Shown here one piece after another: positions 59,481 to 64,000 of a DNA stretch of 64,000 bases. Location of the stretch: NCBI GenBank assembly GCA_947034885.2, contig OZ019759.1, forward strand, positions 4,342,501 through 4,406,500, read 5' to 3'. The notes under the pieces were generated by a model that saw nothing but the letters and a program-made list of their open reading frames with translations, was not told the origin of the DNA and ran no database searches. The position numbers and the translations under genes are program-made. Position 1 is the stretch's first letter. Every line of letters begins with the position of its first letter. Source of the stretch: Thuidium tamariscinum (taxonomy: Eukaryota > Streptophyta > Bryopsida > Hypnales > Thuidiaceae).

Positions 59481-59697
59481 AGTAGAAGAAATCCCTGTTT
59501 ATTTCAACAAAACACATCAGCGAGATTGTGTTGAGACTGCATTGCTGAAAACGCAGAAAAAACGCAAGAAAACACAAAAAAACGCGTTTTTTGTGTTTTT
59601 CTGCGTTTTTTCTGCGTTTTCAGTATTGTAGTCTCAACACAATCTTGCTGATGTGTTTTGTTGAAATAAACAGGGATTTCTGTGTTTTTCTTCTAGT
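59481..59697. mobile_element. 217-bp foldback element (MITE-like)
   Basis: Two arms of about 105 bp pair almost fully. The left arm starts AGTAGAAGAAATCCCTG and the right arm ends as its inverse, with nine extra bases. The centre is rich in AAAACGCAGAAAAAACGC. A 5-bp direct repeat AGAAC (59476-59480 and 59698-59702) is a candidate duplication. The superfamily is not clear from ends or duplication length. Confidence 0.75.
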
Positions 59698-61869
59698 AGA
59701 ACCAACTCAAGCAAGTAGATGAGACGAAATTCACTTAATGCAACTTACTCAACTAGAGCAACCAAACAAAGATGACATTAGATGAAGATAAAATGAACCC
59801 TAAATCCTAACCAACAAAACAACACCATTGAAGAAAAAAAAATGACACGAAGCACGGCGGATCAGTGATTTGAATACTACCACAATCAATTGAAGCCACT
59901 ACATCAAGCCAGAAAATCAGAAATGAGGCAAATTCCGCAACAATCTTATCGAAGGCTCCGAAATTGGACTTTTGTGCAGCTTTGTAGCACTCCAACATCC
60001 ACCACAGCAACTCCAAACCGCCGCAAATCAAAAAGTTGCTTCCTATTCGCACAACCTCCAAGTGAAACTAGAGTGAAACCGCACGCCTCTAAGAAATCCA
60101 CAACAAGAACTTCGTACACCGCCTCTGGAAACACAAGAAAAAAAACAAAGCGCTCATAAGTACACGGAAAAGGCAAAAAACAAGAACAACACAATCAATT
60201 ACACGGCACATATACAACAAGAGAAAAAACAAACTGAAACCCTCCCTTGCAACGAGGGAGATGAATTCTTGCAGCAAGTCCGAGCCGTTCGCGAGCCTAC
60301 CCAAGCCTCCTCCAAGCCATCCACGAGCCTCCCCGAGCCGTCAGCGAGCTTGCCTAAGCCTCCCCCAAGCCACCGTCCTAAACCTTGAACTTGCTACTGA
60401 GCCTAAATTTTGTTTTTGTTCCTGTTTTTTAATTTACACACCTATTTTGATACTTAGAGATTGCACAAGTTTAAGAACGTACAAATTCTGTTGTTGTTGT
60501 TTTTTCAAAATTTACACACCTATTTTGACATCTTAGAAATTGCATAAGTTTGTTAGGAAAATAAAACAATATCAGTTATGGAGTGAAAAATTATAATGTT
60601 TAACAACAAGGATGTTTGAAACTGCAAAAGTAATGTAAAGTCTTTCTATCCTCTTTTTGTAAAAGAAATCTAAGAAGTTGGCGACTGTCAAATTTAATAT
60701 CAATTTGAAGGGCCTTAAAAGCATAATTCTAGTAAATTTGTAGCTTCTAAAAATGTATTCTACAATTTCCGGAACTTGGATTTGGATGGTGATATTTTTT
60801 CCAACATTTAGAGTATTTGAAGCCAATTTTCAAGACCTCTCAACAAAATGAAAAGTCAATCTTAATGTAGCCAAGTACACTTGTTTAGAATTTCGAATCC
60901 AAAAATCACCATCATTCTTTCATCAGATCCAATTGTTTATAGTAAAAACTATACTTCTTTGAAAATGTTATCTATACACTTCAAATTGGTTAGAATACTA
61001 TGATTTTAAGACCTAACTACAGAATTAAGTGAACTTATGGGTGAACTACAAATTTACGCTTACCATTTGCTTCTCCTCCTACTTACAATTCTAATAATAA
61101 AATGTCTGAAGATGTTATAGGGACCTATCTAAAAAATAAAGAAAAATACCATTTCAAATTAGACATGATAGGATCAAATGGCTATTAATAGGTTCAATAT
61201 CATTTTAGCACATTTGTCATACACATAGAGGATATCTCTCCTTTATGGACCTACAATGGCTTTTCTATTTCTTAGAAACTAATTTAATTTAACTTCTTCC
61301 ATAACTTGGAATTCTTCGTTTTCAATCTAATACTTGCAGTTCAGTATTTCATAGGTTCTCAAAACTTCGAGAAAAAACTTCTGATGACTTGTTCAATGTT
61401 GTATTGCACCATAATTGAAGAAGACTTACATTCAATACTAAAATTTCTTTCTTCTTGTCTGCGAAGTTCTATTCATACATGGCATTTGTTTTACAAGGGA
61501 CTCCTGAACTACACTTTAAGATTTATAGAAAGGCATGGATCAATCAATAGTAAACTCATTTTCTATATTTCAAATTAAGATTTCAACTTCTACAAAATGA
61601 AAATTATATATATTACATAAAAAATCATTTTATTTCATTCAATTCTTTCCATTTCCTACAAAACCTACAATGGAACTCAAGTATTTTTGTAAAACTACTT
61701 TATGGAGTACACTTAAATAAATGTTGAATTCTTTAGCATTGTTAAAAAAACACACTTATAATTACTTCTCAACATTGACAGGACTTCTCAACATCAATTA
61801 CAAAATGAAATATCATATAAATATATATTTACTTACTACATGAAATGAAAAGAAGATCATATGTTGTAC
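59698..61869. other. AT-rich stretch with a small duplication, no supported gene
   Basis: 60261-60380 has a run of GAGCC/AAGCC words that gives a proline-serine-rich frame. At 60433 and 60511 the block TTTACACACCTATTTTGA is duplicated with a 78-bp period. Frames on both strands between 59800 and 60300 have no recognisable domain. Confidence 0.3.
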
Positions 61870-62720
61870 ATTTTGTATTTGAATTCCCTTCACAACAAAA
61901 TAAAAAGGGAAACCCTAACCTTTTCTTTTTTTAAGACCCTAAACTACAAATATTAGAAATTGCACAGACAAAAGAGCCAAAAAAATAGGAAGAGGTCGGG
62001 GTGTCATAGAACATGAATGTTCTATGACAATTTCCATCTCAAACACTCTAATTGCTCATTAGCTAAGTCGTGGACAAAAAAATGGCAACCCTGCCATTTC
62101 CTTTCCAAAGTACCAAGGTCCAAAATATTCTAGTATTCACGTTCAGAAAAGGCCAAAAAAATGTCTAGAAGTTGGAAACTCCTAGAACATTCATAATCCA
62201 GGGTGAAGTTGAATTCTGTACTCAAACAATTTAAATTCTCTTGACGACAAAAGGAAAAGGAAAACCTTGGCCTTTTTAAAAAAAAATGAAGAAACCACAA
62301 ATGTTAGAAATTTCACAAACAAAGAAGCCCAAAAAAGAAGAAGAGGTCGGGGTGTCATAGAACATTCCTGTTCTATGACAATTTCCATCTCAAACACTGT
62401 AATTGCTCAACTTTTATCCTAATTAATATGAACGATGTAGGAATTTCCAAATTCTAAACATTTTTATGGCCCTTCATTAACTTGAATTCTAGAATATTTG
62501 GGACCTTCATACTTTGAAAAAGAAATGGTAGGGTTGACATTTTTTTTCCCACGACCTAGCTTAATATAAACAATTACAATGTAAGATGGAAATTGTCATA
62601 GAACAGGAATGTTCTATGACACCTTTATCTCTTCCTATTTTTTTTGGCTCTTTGGTCCATGCAATTTCTAACGTTTGTAGTTCTTTCTACGACTTGTGAT
62701 GAATTTTGCACCAAGTGTGC
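61870..62720. repeat. Repeat cluster with three copies of a 26-bp palindrome
   Basis: A block of about 190 bp (AAATTGCACAGACAAA...GAGGTCGGGGTGTCATAGAAC) occurs at 61870-62060 and again, diverged, at 62205-62400. An inverted relative follows at 62400-62720. In each, GTCATAGAACA is mirrored by TGTTCTATGAC around 4 bases, at 62003-62028, 62354-62379 and 62594-62619. This looks like nested or duplicated copies of one small element with terminal inverted sequences. Confidence 0.7.
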
Positions 62721-64000
62721 ATTTCTATTGAGTATGGACACTCCTTAAAAACTTTAAAATGTTGTATAGTAAAGAAAATAATGAATTATTGAAAATCACA
62801 TGTATCCAAAAGAACTTCAAATCCTTGTGAAAACATTAAGAAGATATATCACAGTGAATTGTGAACCTCCTTCATGATAGTCTTTACTTAGTGAATATTG
62901 TAGTTGAACCAACACTACATCACTTATTGAATTAAATTAGATAGTGAGCTGATAAAGGCTTGTAGCTCATAAGATATGCAAATACATTGCATTCTTTAAA
63001 GTAAAAGCAACTACTTTAGCCTTCCTAAGTCATGATTGAATCTTATGAATGAATATTCCAAGCATGAAGACACTAATTCTGGCATAGCACTTCTATTTAG
63101 AACATGGTACCTACAAAATATACGAAGTTTTCCCTCTCAAGCACTACTCATAATTTTTCCTAAAAAATAATGAACAAAAAACAATATAATCATAATTTTT
63201 CTACTATAAATTTAAGAATATGCATTGAAAGACATTCTAGATAATTTAGCAAAATGACAGGGCTCCCTTGTCATTTGAAATAGCTAGAGACTATGCATTT
63301 TGAGAGTTTGAAATTTAATTTATTTATAGAATATTAAAATTGTACTTCATTCTAAACATGGATTATGTGCCGTGATACTTTTGGAGCCTTTTTGGATATA
63401 AGTTTGGTAGAAGACATCAGACACTTTGGAATTCAATTAAAAAAATTGATTGAGTTCTTCGATTTTAAAGTTTCAGTGACAAGTGGGCAATCCAAAAGCA
63501 TGAAATTTGAATTTGAAAAGTAATGTACACATTCTTGGGGATTGCAGAATGGAACTTCAATGGATTAAGATTTGGAAAGAGTTCTCAAAAAGTACTCCAA
63601 TTAAAAAGAGTGCAATAAATAAAGGTTCTTTAACTTCAAAGTTTAATTATTGGGCACTATACAATGGGACTTCTATAAATTAGAGTTACAAAAGAGTTCT
63701 CTAAAATTACTACAAACAAAGAAGAGTGTAGTAGGTAAATATTTGTTCACTTTTGAAGTTTTATAAACATAATTTTTTTAATGCATTGGGATTTAGGGTT
63801 TGTAGATTTTGATTATAGGGAGTGTATTTTAAAACGTCATATTAAAGCCATATGTTATCGACCCTAAACCCTAAGATCCTAAATTCTGATCATGAATGCC
63901 AAAAACCTACAAAAATGATCCTAAATTTTGACCCTAGAAACCCTAAATCCTAAATTGTGACCCTAAACCTGACCCTAAAAGCTTAGAAAACCTAAAAACC
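62721..64000. other. AT-rich end of window, no gene seen
   Basis: No convincing frame or repeat. The last 150 bp contain broken CCTAAA-type words (ACCCTAAACCCTAAGATCC), common in plant intergenic DNA and not an array. Confidence 0.35.

Noticed and set aside
59807-60304. Possible gene on either strand near 60 kb
   Set aside because: Overlapping frames on both strands, no domain, no splice support and no copy elsewhere in the window.
63780-64000. CCCTAAA-like words as a telomere or subtelomere
   Set aside because: Short and interrupted; similar fragments occur throughout the window in introns and leaders.

Overview
This is a repeat-rich nuclear window from a plant-lineage (streptophyte) genome. 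The signs are GT-AG introns in transposon genes, a Mutator-like transposase, Ulp1-like SUMO-protease genes carried by a transposon, a CACTA-type foldback element with the CACTACAAGAAAA terminus, and scattered short CCCTAAA runs. I cannot name the species; a bryophyte, lycophyte, fern or charophyte alga all seem possible. I see no convincing host housekeeping gene, no rRNA or tRNA gene and no CRISPR. Nearly every long reading frame belongs to a mobile element in some stage of decay.

Layout. 0-9.8 kb: a decayed DUF7869-like transposon gene (+) with a 35-bp minisatellite after it, a decayed RING-like gene (-), a six-copy 176-bp tandem repeat, then featureless sequence. 9.8-14.98 kb: the 5' part of an unclassified mobile-element gene ('B'). 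Its leader is interrupted by a 3.76-kb LTR-like element ('A', 10043-13804, ends TGTC...GACA, 5-bp duplication ACATA) that carries one long gag-like reading frame. 14976-49199: a 34.2-kb composite Mutator-like element with ~1.85-2.15-kb terminal inverted repeats and a 9-bp target duplication (14967-14975 / 49200-49208, one mismatch). 49.2-54.2 kb: the rest of gene B, itself interrupted by a 237-bp CACTA-type MITE. 54.8-58.9 kb: inverted, diverged copies of A and B. 59.5-64 kb: AT-rich sequence with a 217-bp foldback element and a palindrome-bearing repeat cluster.

Inside the giant element are a FAR1/MURA-type transposase gene (36.3-40.5 kb, with five tandem AT-hook units) and three copies of a multi-exon Ulp1-like protease gene: U1 at 18.6-23.7 (+), U2 at 28.2-33.5 (+), and U3 at 46.6-42.1 (-), which has lost the protease domain. 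Each gene has its 5' end next to a copy of the terminal-repeat sequence (15.0-17.1, 24.6-26.9, 34.7-35.4 and 47.0-49.2). This recalls MuDR, where terminal repeats act as promoters for convergent genes. The outer repeats are about 95% identical by eye and the internal copies much more diverged, so the whole array seems to have moved as one unit relatively recently.

A shared feature is the mode of decay. Eleven internal stop codons in U1-U3 can be compared with a sister copy here, and each is one C-to-T or G-to-A transition from the sister codon. Two other stops in U3 are not. Two presumed splice donors look lost the same way. This fits methylation-driven decay. A further puzzle is a ~22-bp palindromic motif (TTATCRTCGA and its complement around one central base) that recurs about fifteen times, only in and around the A/B sequences.
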